DNA of 64,000 bases from Neobacillus niacini (GCF_000759675.1 NZ_BAWM01000098.1:62001-126000), one strand, 5' to 3'. Shown: positions 46,106-55,692, counted from the stretch's first letter. Translations and numbers: made by a program. The notes: generated by a model from the letters alone, not told the origin.

Positions 46106-47050
46106 CTATTTAGTAACCAATTGATCTATTTTATATAAAAATTCAGCTATTCTAGAAATAGTCCCTTTTATTCGCTCAGGAAATATCGCCATATTTGTAA
46201 AATATCCGTGAATTAGTCCTTGCTCGCAAATCGTATCAACTTTAACACCAGCTTTGCTCAGGCGTTCGGCATATGCCAATCCTTCATCCCTCAGAACATC
46301 ATTTTCTGCAGTGATCACAAAAGCTGGTGGGAGATCACTTAAATCAGCAGCTAATAATGGAGCTACATATTTATGATGTTTTTCCTCGTCATTGTTGGTG
46401 TAATGATTACCAAACCAAATCATAAGGTCTCTATCCATACCATAACCCTTCTGGAATTCAAGGTACGAATTCGTATCATAACTTAGACTAGTTACTGGGT
46501 AAATGAGAACTTGTGCCGCAATTGCTGGTCCCTTTCGTTCCTTAGAAATTAGCGAAACGACAGTGGAAAGATTTCCTCCTGCACTATCACCGCCAACTAC
46601 TATATTAGAGACGTTTCCATTAATTTCCCTACCATTTTCACTAACCCACTTTAATGCCGCATATGAATCTTCTACTGGAACAGGAAACTTAAATTCTGGA
46701 GCTAACCTATAATCTACGGAAACTACGAGTCTACCAGTTCGATTAGCAAGCATCCGACACGTAGCATCCGATGTTTCAAGATCACCCAAAACCCAGCCGC
46801 CACCGTGATAATATACAAAGATTGGAAAAGGCCCCTCTCCAATGGGTGTGTAAATTCTGACATTAATTTCAGTATCCTGGCCAATCGAAATTAGTCGGTT
46901 ATCAATTTTCGAGAGCGGTGCAAGCTCTACCTCTATACTGGGAGCTAGTGCTAATAATTGCCTGACTGCTTGCGGCTCCATCATCTGTAGGGCCGGCAGT
47001 TGACTATACAATTTTAAATAGACTTTAGCCATTGGGTCTAAATTTGCCAA
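46106..47050 (-). CDS. HSL-family alpha/beta hydrolase (carboxylesterase)
   Basis: 314 residues. HGGGWVLGD is the HSL-family oxyanion motif, GGDSAGGN the nucleophile elbow with Ser, and an Asp (ENDVLRDEG) and His (GLIHGYF) complete the triad. TTG start with GGAGGAGG upstream. Such enzymes hydrolyse short and medium acyl esters, so it could cleave the ester or lactone made by the Baeyer-Villiger monooxygenase. Promoter-element copy 8 lies about 95 bp upstream. A remnant of a second copy survives at 24150-24244. Confidence 0.9.
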   Translation of the reverse strand: MANLDPMAKVYLKLYSQLPALQMMEPQAVRQLLALAPSIEVELAPLSKIDNRLISIGQDTEINVRIYTPIGEGPFPIFVYYHGGGWVLGDLETSDATCRMLANRTGRLVVSVDYRLAPEFKFPVPVEDSYAALKWVSENGREINGNVSNIVVGGDSAGGNLSTVVSLISKERKGPAIAAQVLIYPVTSLSYDTNSYLEFQKGYGMDRDLMIWFGNHYTNNDEEKHHKYVAPLLAADLSDLPPAFVITAENDVLRDEGLAYAERLSKAGVKVDTICEQGLIHGYFTNMAIFPERIKGTISRIAEFLYKIDQLVTK

Positions 47051-47142
47051 AAAACCTCCTCCTTCCTAATGTAGTTTTAATTTTTTCACTTAAGTAAACT
47101 AGTATCTACTCTTTCTAGTTTTTAATTAAGTTCAAAAAATAA

Positions 47143-47223
47143 GAATCTTCACATTTATATAATAATTCCTTATTATCATTTTATTAAGTCAAGAAATTTA
47201 AAGGTACGTTTGGGAAATTTAAC
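47143..47223 (-). promoter_or_regulatory. Shared bipartite promoter element, copy 8 (esterase / ligase B)
   Basis: GAATCTTCACATTTATATAAT at the left and TAAAGGTACGTTTGGGAAAT at the right, 60 bp between block starts. The 220 bp beyond it (47224-47444) contain no gene I can see. Confidence 0.75.
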
Positions 47224-47444
47224 GGCAAGGGGAATATTATATTAAAATTGTAAAACACATAAAATATTCGCTCATAATTAATAATGAGTTAGCCCTGTAA
47301 TGATCTATTTAATAGGTTTCTAATAGGCCAACTTTAAAAAATAGCTCTATCTTTTTAACCAATAAATATATCAATTCAGCAAGACTAACCCACGATATTT
47401 CCTAAATTCAAATCTTTTAAAAAACAAAATAAATTTACATTTTA

Positions 47445-48194
47445 TTATATATTCAGACCACCATCAATAACAATTTCAGTTCCAGTGATATAAGTTGAAT
47501 CATCGGAAGCTAAAAATACAACTGCGTTGGCAATATCGTCTGGTGTTCCAGTTCGTTTTAATGGAACACCTTTCCCAATTTGTTCTGTAGTAACTCCAAT
47601 ACCCTTTGCAACATCATCACCCATTGATGTTTGGATGACTCCCGGATGTGTACTGTTTACACGAATAGAATAAGGTGCAACTTCTGCAGCAATGTCTTTT
47701 GTCATCATTCTAACGGCACCTTTGCTTGCACCATATAATATATGATATGCACTACCTCGAAGTCCAGCTAAAGAAGAAGCGTTGATAATAGAGCCGCTAC
47801 GTTGATTTTTCATTATTGGAATAACTTGTTTCATTCCCAAAAATACACCTGTAACATTCACACCCATTAATAAGTTCCATTCTTCAAGTGTAGTTTCTTC
47901 AATCGATTTGGATTTGTAGATACCAGCATTATTGAATAAAACATCTATTCTACCGAACTTTTCTATCGTTTCACTCACAACTTTTGCCCAATCTGATTCT
48001 GATTGGACATTTTGTTGAATAAAATGTATATCAGAAAATTTCTGTTGGAATTCCTGCAATGCTTTTGTACCATCGTCTGCATTCAAATCAGTAAAAACAA
48101 CTTTTGAACCCTCTTCAAGAAAACGTTCAACCGTTTTTTTGCCAATTCCATTTGCTCCACCAGTAATAATTGCCACTTTAGTTTGTAATCGCAT
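47445..48194 (-). CDS. Short-chain dehydrogenase/reductase
   Basis: 249 residues. TGGANGIG, NNAG, NASSLAG with catalytic Ser, YGASKGA, and a C-terminal GG-like DGGLNI. ATG at 48194 is set by GGAGG 8 bp upstream; the open frame extends further but without a site. It is the last gene of the unit with a second SDR, the epoxide-hydrolase-like and alkylsulfatase-like genes and an alcohol dehydrogenase. Confidence 0.88.
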   Translation of the reverse strand: MRLQTKVAIITGGANGIGKKTVERFLEEGSKVVFTDLNADDGTKALQEFQQKFSDIHFIQQNVQSESDWAKVVSETIEKFGRIDVLFNNAGIYKSKSIEETTLEEWNLLMGVNVTGVFLGMKQVIPIMKNQRSGSIINASSLAGLRGSAYHILYGASKGAVRMMTKDIAAEVAPYSIRVNSTHPGVIQTSMGDDVAKGIGVTTEQIGKGVPLKRTGTPDDIANAVVFLASDDSTYITGTEIVIDGGLNI

Positions 48195-48235
48195 ATTTCT
48201 TAATCCTCCATAAATTCTCCAAAAGAAGAAATTCA

Positions 48236-49024
48236 CTATTTTCCTACCAATTCAAAATATTTATCTATAAACTCGGGATGAATACTATATAAATCCGTAA
48301 TGGGTTCCGAACTTTTTGGAATGGTGATAATACGGACTGGATTTATTATTAATTTATAAATTTCTTCAGCTACGTATTCTGGTTCCATACTTCCCTTACG
48401 AATAGCTTCAGAATATTTCGTATTTAATATTCCACCATCTTGTTGCATTTGTGTTTTAACAGCTCCAAGTAAAACTGTTGTTACATTTACATTTGTATGC
48501 TTTGTTTCTAGATACAATCCTTCAGACAAACTTGTTAAAGCTGCTTTTGTTGCAGCATATCCAGCTGTATATTCACGGCTAATTCTAGCGGAGCCTGAAG
48601 TAATATTTATGATGTGCCCACTTTTATTTTCTAGCATTTTATCTAAAACAGCTTTTATAGTAAAAAAAGAACCATAAAAGTTTACTTCAGTTGCCAATTT
48701 TAATTGATCAAAAGTCAAATTTTTAATATATTCATGACAAGGAATCCCAGCATTATTAATAAGAATATCAATATTGCCCAAGTCATTATAAATTCTTTCA
48801 AATGTTTGAGAAACATCACCTTGATTACTGACGTTTAAGGGATAGGCCCTAACGATTACATTGTACTTTTCACTTAGCTCTTTTCTAGTTTCCTCTAATA
48901 GATCTGGATTTGAAGCGATCAATGCGAGATTTGCACCCTCCGCTGCAAATTTTAAAGCCATTGCTTTACCGATCCCTCTAGAACCACCGGTAATAACAAT
49001 ATTTTTCCCTTTTACATTTTCCAT
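48236..49024 (-). CDS. Short-chain dehydrogenase/reductase, atypical C-terminus
   Basis: 262 residues. TGGSRGIG, NNAG, NITSGSARISREYTAGYAATK with Ser and YxxxK. The C-terminal half lacks the usual GG block and ends in an extended helical tail (IHPEFIDKYFELVGK), as in SDRs acting on larger lipophilic substrates. It is 13 bp from the epoxide-hydrolase-like gene. Confidence 0.85.
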   Translation of the reverse strand: MENVKGKNIVITGGSRGIGKAMALKFAAEGANLALIASNPDLLEETRKELSEKYNVIVRAYPLNVSNQGDVSQTFERIYNDLGNIDILINNAGIPCHEYIKNLTFDQLKLATEVNFYGSFFTIKAVLDKMLENKSGHIINITSGSARISREYTAGYAATKAALTSLSEGLYLETKHTNVNVTTVLLGAVKTQMQQDGGILNTKYSEAIRKGSMEPEYVAEEIYKLIINPVRIITIPKSSEPITDLYSIHPEFIDKYFELVGK

Positions 49025-49037
49025 TCAGATACACCAC

Positions 49038-49874
49038 CTATCTTTTCGATTGCACCTTTTCAAAATGAAGCTCCACCACTTTATTTATTTCTTCGGCTCC
49101 TTCATATGGTGCAAAATGCCCTACATTTGGAATCGTATGAATTGAAGCCTGAGGCATTTCATTGTCGCGTATTTTATGTGCATCATGTAATGGGCAAAAC
49201 TGATCACATTCCCCCCACACAATCGTTGCTGGTTTCTGTATTTGCAACAATTTACCTTTTTCGATCATTTCAAAATCACCTGAACGATAAAGCTCAAGAG
49301 GTATTTTTTTACCTTCAGGAGTCAGGAAAGTAGAATAAAATTCATCTATTAACTCATCAGTAATAGTAGGAATACCCGTTCTCATAAGAGTTGCAAAACT
49401 TTCTCTTGTAGCAAATAATTTTTCAATCGCCTTTTCTCCGATTTGTGGTGTTCTAAACAGTTTGGCAACATCATGCCATTCTGCATCAGGTGAATAAAAA
49501 GTATCGGTAACGAACAAGCTTAGTATTTTTTCTGGATGTTCACCTGCCCAATATAAACTAATAATTGCTCCCCAATCATGGCAAAACAAATGAAAGCGAT
49601 CGATATTTAATTTTTCAAGAAAATCACTTAGGAATAGCCGGTAATTTTCCCATGTTGACGAAACCTCGAAACGGTCACTCTGACCAAATCCTGGTAAATC
49701 CGGGGCAATTGCACGATACCCAAGAGTAACTAGCTTTGGAATGATCTCCTTCCATATTAATGAGGATTCTGGAAATCCATGAACTAGTAAAACTACAGGA
49801 GAAGATACATTTCCCTCATCGATATATGACACATTCTGTTTTCCATTAATCTTCAAAATCTTCTTTTCTAACAT
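49038..49874 (-). CDS. Alpha/beta hydrolase, epoxide hydrolase-like (paralogue 2)
   Basis: 278 residues. HGFPESSLIW, nucleophile elbow CHDWGAIIS with Asp, and PNVGHFAPYEG with the catalytic His. ATG at 49874 has GGAGG 8 bp upstream. It resembles the hydrolase at 38218-39051 in architecture and, like it, directly follows an alkylsulfatase-like gene. Haloalkane dehalogenase is an alternative, since both groups use Asp. Confidence 0.85.
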   Translation of the reverse strand: MLEKKILKINGKQNVSYIDEGNVSSPVVLLVHGFPESSLIWKEIIPKLVTLGYRAIAPDLPGFGQSDRFEVSSTWENYRLFLSDFLEKLNIDRFHLFCHDWGAIISLYWAGEHPEKILSLFVTDTFYSPDAEWHDVAKLFRTPQIGEKAIEKLFATRESFATLMRTGIPTITDELIDEFYSTFLTPEGKKIPLELYRSGDFEMIEKGKLLQIQKPATIVWGECDQFCPLHDAHKIRDNEMPQASIHTIPNVGHFAPYEGAEEINKVVELHFEKVQSKR

Positions 49875-49919
49875 TTTAAAAGCCTCCATGAAAAATATTT
49901 AACTCAGTTCCGGCTCAAA

Positions 49920-51614
49920 TCATTCAAATACGCTAAAAAAGGCAGCAATTTCTTTTACGTCTTCATTTGTTTTTACCTTGCCGCTTTCAAAGGCAGCTTC
50001 AATTGAAATTTTCCCAAAAATAATATCCGACAAGATTTCGCTAGTTAGTTCAATTCGTAAATCCGCATTTAATGGCCTATGATTGATAAATTCAGCTACA
50101 CCTTTTCTAATATGCAACCCGAATTCTTGATTCAAATTGTTCAATGAAATAGAAAGGATTTGATCGATGTTTTTCGACTTGTTTGGATTGATCTTGAATT
50201 CTAATAGTTTAATAGATTTATCTACATGTTTTTTCATGTCATTTTCATCTAGAGTTCCTGGAAAACCTGGTGGAATATATTCTAGATTTATTTTTCCTTC
50301 CAATACCAATGCTTGTGTTAGATAAAATGCTCTTGATGATACTGCTGGGGTTACGTATCCCATTTGACGAAGTGCATTCGCTTTAATTTGCTTTGCATTA
50401 GGATTTGTTGGATCAACGTTTAATAGATGGGTAATCAGCTCGGCTGCCCAAGCGTATTCTTTATTTTCCAAAGCTTTATTTGAGGCATCAATTAAATGAT
50501 CAGGACCTCCAAACCCTTCTATGATTCTTTTCGATCTAAAAGAAATTGGAACAGGATTTATATCTGCAGCATCTAAGCTAAACCATCCTATTAATCCACT
50601 ATAAATTCCTTTGATATGGTGTTTAAATTCACCATAGGCTTCTTTTAATTGCGGAAAATTCGCCAAATGCTCAGGAAGCACAATACTATCAGCAATATCA
50701 TCCGGTTTTAGTCCTTTATTAATTCCACGAATCGTCTGGCTGTAGGCAAAGGCAATTCCATCTCTATAATTCGTCGCAAGCTCATAACTTTCCTCTCTTG
50801 TCATCATTGCTAACCCATGCGAAGGAATCAAGTATTGAGGATTTTTACTTCGAATGATATCTATACCGTTAATCCATTCAACTGGATTCCGATATGGCTG
50901 ACCACGTAACGTATAAAGATTCGGATAGAGATGCCAAATACTATTCGTAATAACTAAATCATGATCCGGTAACCATATCGTTAAGGAATCAGTCGTGTCT
51001 GATGGAGTATGAAAAAACTGGATACGCACACCATCTATTAACAACTCTTCGCCATCTTTTACACCATAGGTAGGTTTTAAATAACCCGATGACTTATCTA
51101 CATCCGCAACGTTTTCTACAGCTGCTAACCCTGCGTCCGGACCAGTACGAGGTAAATAAAAACCAAAATGCTGTCCACCATTTCTTAGTAAGGAAGGACC
51201 AAGTTCTAACATTCCATTTGTAATGTTTTTATGAAGATCAGGATGAGAAATAATTTCAATCCCCGCTCCATCACCAACAAATGCTGTCGTTCCCATGGCA
51301 TAGTGGTTATGGGAGTAAATAATGGCTTTAATAGGTTTATCCGTTAATTGTCGAAGTGCTTCATATTTCCGCTTGCCAATTGCAGTATAGGAACCTGTAT
51401 CCCATATAATGACGCCTTCATCGCCTTCAATAATCACAGTATTTTCTACAGAAAACCCCTGTAATAGCGTAATTCGATCCGTAATTGGAATGATTTGTGG
51501 TCCTTTAGAACCAGAAAACGCTAATTCTTTGTTAACTATAGCTCCGTTTGGCAATTGTGCAGTTTCAACTTCTGCCCCAAAGTAAGGCGATTTTCTAAGC
51601 TCTTGAATAATCAT
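49920..51614 (-). CDS. Alkylsulfatase-like metallo-beta-lactamase protein with altered metal site (paralogue 2)
   Basis: 564 residues with the same three-part architecture as paralogue 1: metallo-beta-lactamase fold, alkylsulfatase dimerisation domain (KEYAWAAELITHLLNVDPTN) and SCP-2-like tail. The HxHxDH motif is again changed, here HNHYAM at residues 102-107, and the Glu ligand positions read SDTTDS and ITNSIW. Independent retention of HxHY in both copies suggests a distinct subfamily rather than decay. GGAGG precedes ATG. The gene lies between an alcohol dehydrogenase and the epoxide-hydrolase-like gene. Confidence 0.82.
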   Translation of the reverse strand: MIIQELRKSPYFGAEVETAQLPNGAIVNKELAFSGSKGPQIIPITDRITLLQGFSVENTVIIEGDEGVIIWDTGSYTAIGKRKYEALRQLTDKPIKAIIYSHNHYAMGTTAFVGDGAGIEIISHPDLHKNITNGMLELGPSLLRNGGQHFGFYLPRTGPDAGLAAVENVADVDKSSGYLKPTYGVKDGEELLIDGVRIQFFHTPSDTTDSLTIWLPDHDLVITNSIWHLYPNLYTLRGQPYRNPVEWINGIDIIRSKNPQYLIPSHGLAMMTREESYELATNYRDGIAFAYSQTIRGINKGLKPDDIADSIVLPEHLANFPQLKEAYGEFKHHIKGIYSGLIGWFSLDAADINPVPISFRSKRIIEGFGGPDHLIDASNKALENKEYAWAAELITHLLNVDPTNPNAKQIKANALRQMGYVTPAVSSRAFYLTQALVLEGKINLEYIPPGFPGTLDENDMKKHVDKSIKLLEFKINPNKSKNIDQILSISLNNLNQEFGLHIRKGVAEFINHRPLNADLRIELTSEILSDIIFGKISIEAAFESGKVKTNEDVKEIAAFFSVFE

Positions 51615-51722
51615 AAGCTCCTCCTAAGATATTGGCATATTTAATAGTTAATCAATTCTAAATACTATTTTAATAAAATAAAAAAATCCTTTATATAAAA
51701 ACATATCCCTCTATATTAAGTC

Positions 51723-52751
51723 TTAAAGATTATTTTCTTTTGGGGTTACTAAGATCTTACATTGTGTTTTATCGTTTTTCAGTTTCTCAAATCCTTTTTT
51801 TACAATATCATTTATATAAATTTTATTTGTAATTAATTTAGTCCCATCAATTTTTCCACTAATTAATAAATTTATCACTTCTTGGAAATTATGGCGATAT
51901 CCTAATGATGAATTAATCTTCTTTTCTCCAATCACTAGCATATTAGGAGAGAATGAAACATTTTTCTCCCATAGCGAAACGATCATAAGTTCTCCTGTAT
52001 GTCTTAAACTTGCTAGGGCAGCTATAAAAGAGGTTTCTGCACCAGCAGCTTCAAATGCAACATGGACTCCCCCTTGTATAATCCTATTGATCGCTTTAAC
52101 AGGTTTTTCATTATCAGGATTAATGACGTGTGTTGCTCCAATTTCAAGTGCTTTTTTACGACGTTCTTCTGACAATTCCACCACTATGATTTCTTTTGCG
52201 CCTAAGGCTTTTGCAACCTGTACTAATAATAGTCCTATTGGTCCAGCTCCAAATATTGCACAACTGTTACCGCTTTTTAATTGACTTTTCCGAACAGCAT
52301 GAAGTGCTACTGCTGTAGGCTCGACTAATGCTGCCACCTCAAAGCTTAGTTCATCTGGAATTTTAAAAATCCTAGATTCTCGCACCGTCACAAATTCAGC
52401 AAACCCACCATCATCAGAAAACCCATAACACTCTACTTTTTTACACAAATTGTATAATCCTTCTGTACAAGCATCACAATCCCCACAGCTATAAAAAGGT
52501 TCCACTACCACTCGATCACCAACTGAAACTGTTGTAACACCTGCTCCTAGTTCAACAACAGTACCAGAAAATTCATGACCTAAAGTTACATTTGGTTTAG
52601 CAAAAAAAGGGCCTGCTAAGTATTCATGCATATCACTTCCACAAATACCAGCCCATTCTACCGCGATTTTTACTAATCCATCGTCTATCTTCGAATGTTG
52701 TACTTCTTCAATTTGAATATTTAATGCACTATAAAATTTTGCAGCTTTCAT
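51723..52751 (-). CDS. Zinc-dependent medium-chain alcohol/polyol dehydrogenase
   Basis: 342 residues. Catalytic zinc motif GICGSDMHEY and GHEFSGTV, intact four-Cys structural site (CGDCDACTEGLYNLC), Rossmann motif GAGPIGLL. It resembles butanediol or threonine dehydrogenase-type proteins. First gene of the unit running to the two SDRs, 109 bp before the alkylsulfatase-like gene. No copy of the shared promoter element is visible immediately upstream. Confidence 0.88.
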   Translation of the reverse strand: MKAAKFYSALNIQIEEVQHSKIDDGLVKIAVEWAGICGSDMHEYLAGPFFAKPNVTLGHEFSGTVVELGAGVTTVSVGDRVVVEPFYSCGDCDACTEGLYNLCKKVECYGFSDDGGFAEFVTVRESRIFKIPDELSFEVAALVEPTAVALHAVRKSQLKSGNSCAIFGAGPIGLLLVQVAKALGAKEIIVVELSEERRKKALEIGATHVINPDNEKPVKAINRIIQGGVHVAFEAAGAETSFIAALASLRHTGELMIVSLWEKNVSFSPNMLVIGEKKINSSLGYRHNFQEVINLLISGKIDGTKLITNKIYINDIVKKGFEKLKNDKTQCKILVTPKENNL

Positions 52752-52887
52752 GATCTATTCCCCTATCGAAAGATTTTTTAATAACCTTTAGATTGCAAAA
52801 ATTAAATACCCAGTAAAAATACATTTGTAATATAAAGTTCCTTATTAACACTCTAACTTAACTATCAAACTGTCATGATTCCTATCA

Positions 52888-53202
52888 TTATGAATCATTA
52901 AATTTCACCTGACCAATTGGAAGGTATTCCCCCTTTATAAGTTTGACCTTTTCATGCCAGTTTTTAAAAGAACAAATACTGCATGTACCGTTAGATTGAT
53001 TTTTCAAATCGATAAATACATCCATACCACATCCTAAAGCACTGTACCCAATTACCTCCAAAGACTGTCCGGAACTACCGTTAGCATCATCTACTAAATA
53101 AATTAATTCAGAACCAATTGAAGGAACAAATCCTCGCACAAAACGTTTATGCTCTTCCATAACATTTGGATGGTTTGCTTTTACATAATCCTCTAATTGC
53201 AT
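52888..53202 (-). CDS. Hypothetical protein with a CxxC motif, 104 residues
   Basis: ATG at 53202 follows GAGGTG by 6 bp. The acidic N-terminal half ends in ALGCGMDVFIDL, and the C-terminal half has TCSICSF followed by NWHEKVKLIKGEYLPIGQV. The pair of Cys with nearby Cys and His could bind a metal, but I recognise no family. It lies 63 bp downstream of the citryl-CoA lyase-like gene on the same strand, so the two are probably one unit. Confidence 0.6.
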   Translation of the reverse strand: MQLEDYVKANHPNVMEEHKRFVRGFVPSIGSELIYLVDDANGSSGQSLEVIGYSALGCGMDVFIDLKNQSNGTCSICSFKNWHEKVKLIKGEYLPIGQVKFNDS

Positions 53203-53265
53203 ACCTATCACCTCACCTTACGAAATTTTAAAAATCAGAGTAAAAGCAGAAAATTCCCTCAACAT

Positions 53266-54051
53266 TTATTTCACTAAACAATCATTTGTATATACCGTAT
53301 TTTCTTCGATATGATCAAAAAGCTTCTGACCCATACTGTCTTTTCGTCCCGCTTCCATTTCTTCAGCAATATGGCCAATTAAGCCAACTGCACGTGCTGC
53401 GACAGCAAATGCTCTTACAATACTGAAATGCAAATTCATATCCGAGAGAATTGCCCCGATTGCCCCAGCAGCATTCAAAGTAATTTGTCTACCTTTTTGT
53501 TCATTCATTTGACGGTGAATTTCTTTCATTAAAGTGGTATGTTTCCCACTAAATCCTAATTCTTCGGCTAAAGCAAATAACTTAGGTGTACGCGGATCAA
53601 CTGGCTTATGGATTGGATGTCCAAATCCAATCACTTGTAATTTCTTTGCTTTTCGTTCTTCTAAAATACTCGTAGCGACGAAGGCAACGTCGTGGTTATG
53701 ACCATATGTTTCCCAGCCTTCTTGAAGCATTTGTGCCGTATTTTCCATCGCCCCAAGATAAACGGAACCTGCTCCTAATAAACCAGCAGCTACGGCTGCT
53801 TGTACTGCCTCAGGTGCCCCTAAATAAGTCAAACGGGCGGCAACCGAGCTTGGCGTAAAGCCGTGTTCACAAATAGCTACCATACAGGCATTGAGCATTT
53901 TTGACTCTTCATCTGTAGGACGACGATGAAGAGCACCTAATAACGCCATATCTGCTAGTGTTATTTTACCTATTAAATCTTCCGTCAAATTATAGCCATG
54001 AACATAAATCGCCTCTGGTTTAGACATCCCAATTTTCGTTTCGAATTTCAT
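53266..54051 (-). CDS. Citrate synthase-superfamily protein, citryl-CoA lyase-like
   Basis: 261 residues, about the size of the large-domain core of citrate synthase. Visible are GFGHPIHKPVDPRTPKLF, matching the citrate synthase GxGHxVYKxxDPR block with its catalytic His, and a C-terminal segment (RAVGLIGHIAEE) corresponding to the family's terminal helix. The usual HGG motif is replaced by GAGSVYLGA, as in citryl-CoA lyase-type proteins found in some catabolic clusters. It probably cleaves (or forms) a carbon-carbon bond in a 3-hydroxy-3-substituted acyl-CoA; the substrate is unknown. Confidence 0.8.
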   Translation of the reverse strand: MKFETKIGMSKPEAIYVHGYNLTEDLIGKITLADMALLGALHRRPTDEESKMLNACMVAICEHGFTPSSVAARLTYLGAPEAVQAAVAAGLLGAGSVYLGAMENTAQMLQEGWETYGHNHDVAFVATSILEERKAKKLQVIGFGHPIHKPVDPRTPKLFALAEELGFSGKHTTLMKEIHRQMNEQKGRQITLNAAGAIGAILSDMNLHFSIVRAFAVAARAVGLIGHIAEEMEAGRKDSMGQKLFDHIEENTVYTNDCLVK

Positions 54052-54151
54052 TTCCTCTCATCCCTTACTGTTAATTAGATTAAAGATAAAATGCATGTAT
54101 ATATCCTTTTTTGTAATACTCTACTAATCTGAATTAATGATTAGATAAAAA

Positions 54152-54212
54152 GACCACTTTAAGCACCGTGCTACGGTTTTTTTTTCCGAATTTCACGTTA
54201 CTCAAAACGGTC
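54152..54212. repeat. Imperfect inverted repeat, copy 1 (GACC...GGTC palindrome)
   Basis: GACCACTTTAAGCACCGTG at the left and TTTCACGTTACTCAAAACGG then TC at the right are the arms of an imperfect palindrome of about 61 bp. A close copy lies at 56892-56954. It sits in the 260-bp gap between the acyl-CoA dehydrogenase and the citryl-CoA lyase-like genes, which has no other feature I can identify. Confidence 0.55.
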
Positions 54213-54312
54213 AGTTTGGCTTGAACCGTTTTTTTAAATAGCGGTCAATTTCGCTTCAATAATAGTTGAAACGAACTTTTATGTTTTCTACGAATATATG
54301 AAAGTAACTTAT

Positions 54313-55506
54313 TTACAAACCAATGTTTTTAGCGATAATATTTTTCATTATTTCCGATGTTCCACCATAAATTGGCATGACTGCAACGTCTCGGTAACGA
54401 CGAGCAATCGGATATTCTTCCATAAAACCGTACCCGCCATAAAGCTGTAAGCAACGTGCAGACATCCGTCTTGCCATATCAGTTATGAACCATTTAGCCA
54501 TAGAAATCTGTGTTACGATATTTTCGCCATTCAAATGTTTACTTGCTAAATCATCAAGGAAGGTTTGCGCCATTGTCAATTCGGTTGCCATTTCAGCAAT
54601 TTCAAATTGAGTATTTTGAAATGAACTAATCGGTCTTCCAAAAGCTTGTCTTTCTTTTACATAGCCAATAGTAGACTTTAGCATTTCTTCAGCAACAACT
54701 AATGCACTGTTTGCGATTAAGAGGCGCTCCTGTTGCAGCCGATCCATCAGATAGTAAAAGCCTTGACCTTCTTCACCTAGTAAATTAGCAACTGGAACTC
54801 GCGCATCATCAAAAACTAATTCAACAGTATCTGTAGAATGCTGTCCTAGTTTTTTCAATTTTTTTCCACATGAAAATCCAGCTGTATTAGGCTCAACCAT
54901 GATAATACTAATTCCTTTTCGAGCTGGAATCGCTTTTGGATCTGTTTTAACTGCAACGAAGAACAGCCCTGCATTGATTCCATTGGAGATAAAGGTTTTC
55001 TCCCCATTAAGGATATAGTGGTCCCCATCGCGTACAGTTGAGGTACTCATATTCGCGAGATCAGAGCCTATTCCAGGTTCCGTCATAGCCACGGCCGTTG
55101 TAATTTCTCCACTCACACATTTTGGCAAATACTTGCTCTTTTGTTCTTCGTTACCAAATCTTTCTAGATAAGGGACAATGATAGAACTGCTCGTGCTTGC
55201 TAAAGTACCTACTCCAACGCGGAATAACTCTTCCGCTAACACCAAATTGAATCCAAAATCCAGTTCAAGCCCGCCATATTTCGTTTCGATTTGCGGGCAA
55301 AGAAAACCTTGTTCTCCTAATTTTTCATAGAATTCTCGTGGGGTATATTTTTCTTCTTCCCATTTCTCAATGTTAGGGACTGCTTCTTTTTCGAGGAATT
55401 TTTGCAGAGATGTTCTAAACATCTCATGTTCATCAGTAAGATAAGATCTGTTTCTCTTAAATAAATCATAGTTTACTTCTTTAGTTGATGTAGTTGATTT
55501 TGACAA
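54313..55506 (-). CDS. Acyl-CoA dehydrogenase
   Basis: 397 residues. VAMTEPGIGSDLANM, KTFISNGINAGLF, RQAFGRPISSFQNTQ and LQLYGGYGFMEEYPIARRYRD, ending PIYGGTSEIMKNIIA. In this subgroup the usual catalytic Glu region reads YGGTSE. TTG at 55506 is chosen because GGAGGG lies 7 bp upstream. It differs from the two dehydrogenases at 25-29 kb and may act on a different intermediate. Promoter-element copy 9 lies about 105 bp upstream. Confidence 0.9.
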   Translation of the reverse strand: MSKSTTSTKEVNYDLFKRNRSYLTDEHEMFRTSLQKFLEKEAVPNIEKWEEEKYTPREFYEKLGEQGFLCPQIETKYGGLELDFGFNLVLAEELFRVGVGTLASTSSSIIVPYLERFGNEEQKSKYLPKCVSGEITTAVAMTEPGIGSDLANMSTSTVRDGDHYILNGEKTFISNGINAGLFFVAVKTDPKAIPARKGISIIMVEPNTAGFSCGKKLKKLGQHSTDTVELVFDDARVPVANLLGEEGQGFYYLMDRLQQERLLIANSALVVAEEMLKSTIGYVKERQAFGRPISSFQNTQFEIAEMATELTMAQTFLDDLASKHLNGENIVTQISMAKWFITDMARRMSARCLQLYGGYGFMEEYPIARRYRDVAVMPIYGGTSEIMKNIIAKNIGL

Positions 55507-55613
55507 AATGTATCCCTCCAAAATATGTTTACAAATCAAGACCTAGTAAATATTTGTCCTTCTATAAATAGATTATTTTATTTCAAAAATCCACCAAGAT
55601 TCAGTATAGTTAG

Positions 55614-55692
55614 AATCTTTAAATTTATGATAATTTTATATTTTCTCTTTTAAAAGGATAGAAATCGAAAGGTACGTTAAGTAAATATTAAT
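55614..55692 (-). promoter_or_regulatory. Shared bipartite promoter element, copy 9 (acyl-CoA dehydrogenase)
   Basis: GAATCTTTAAATTTATGATA at the left and CGAAAGGTACGTTAAGTAAA at the right, 57 bp between block starts; one of the best conserved copies. Confidence 0.8.
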
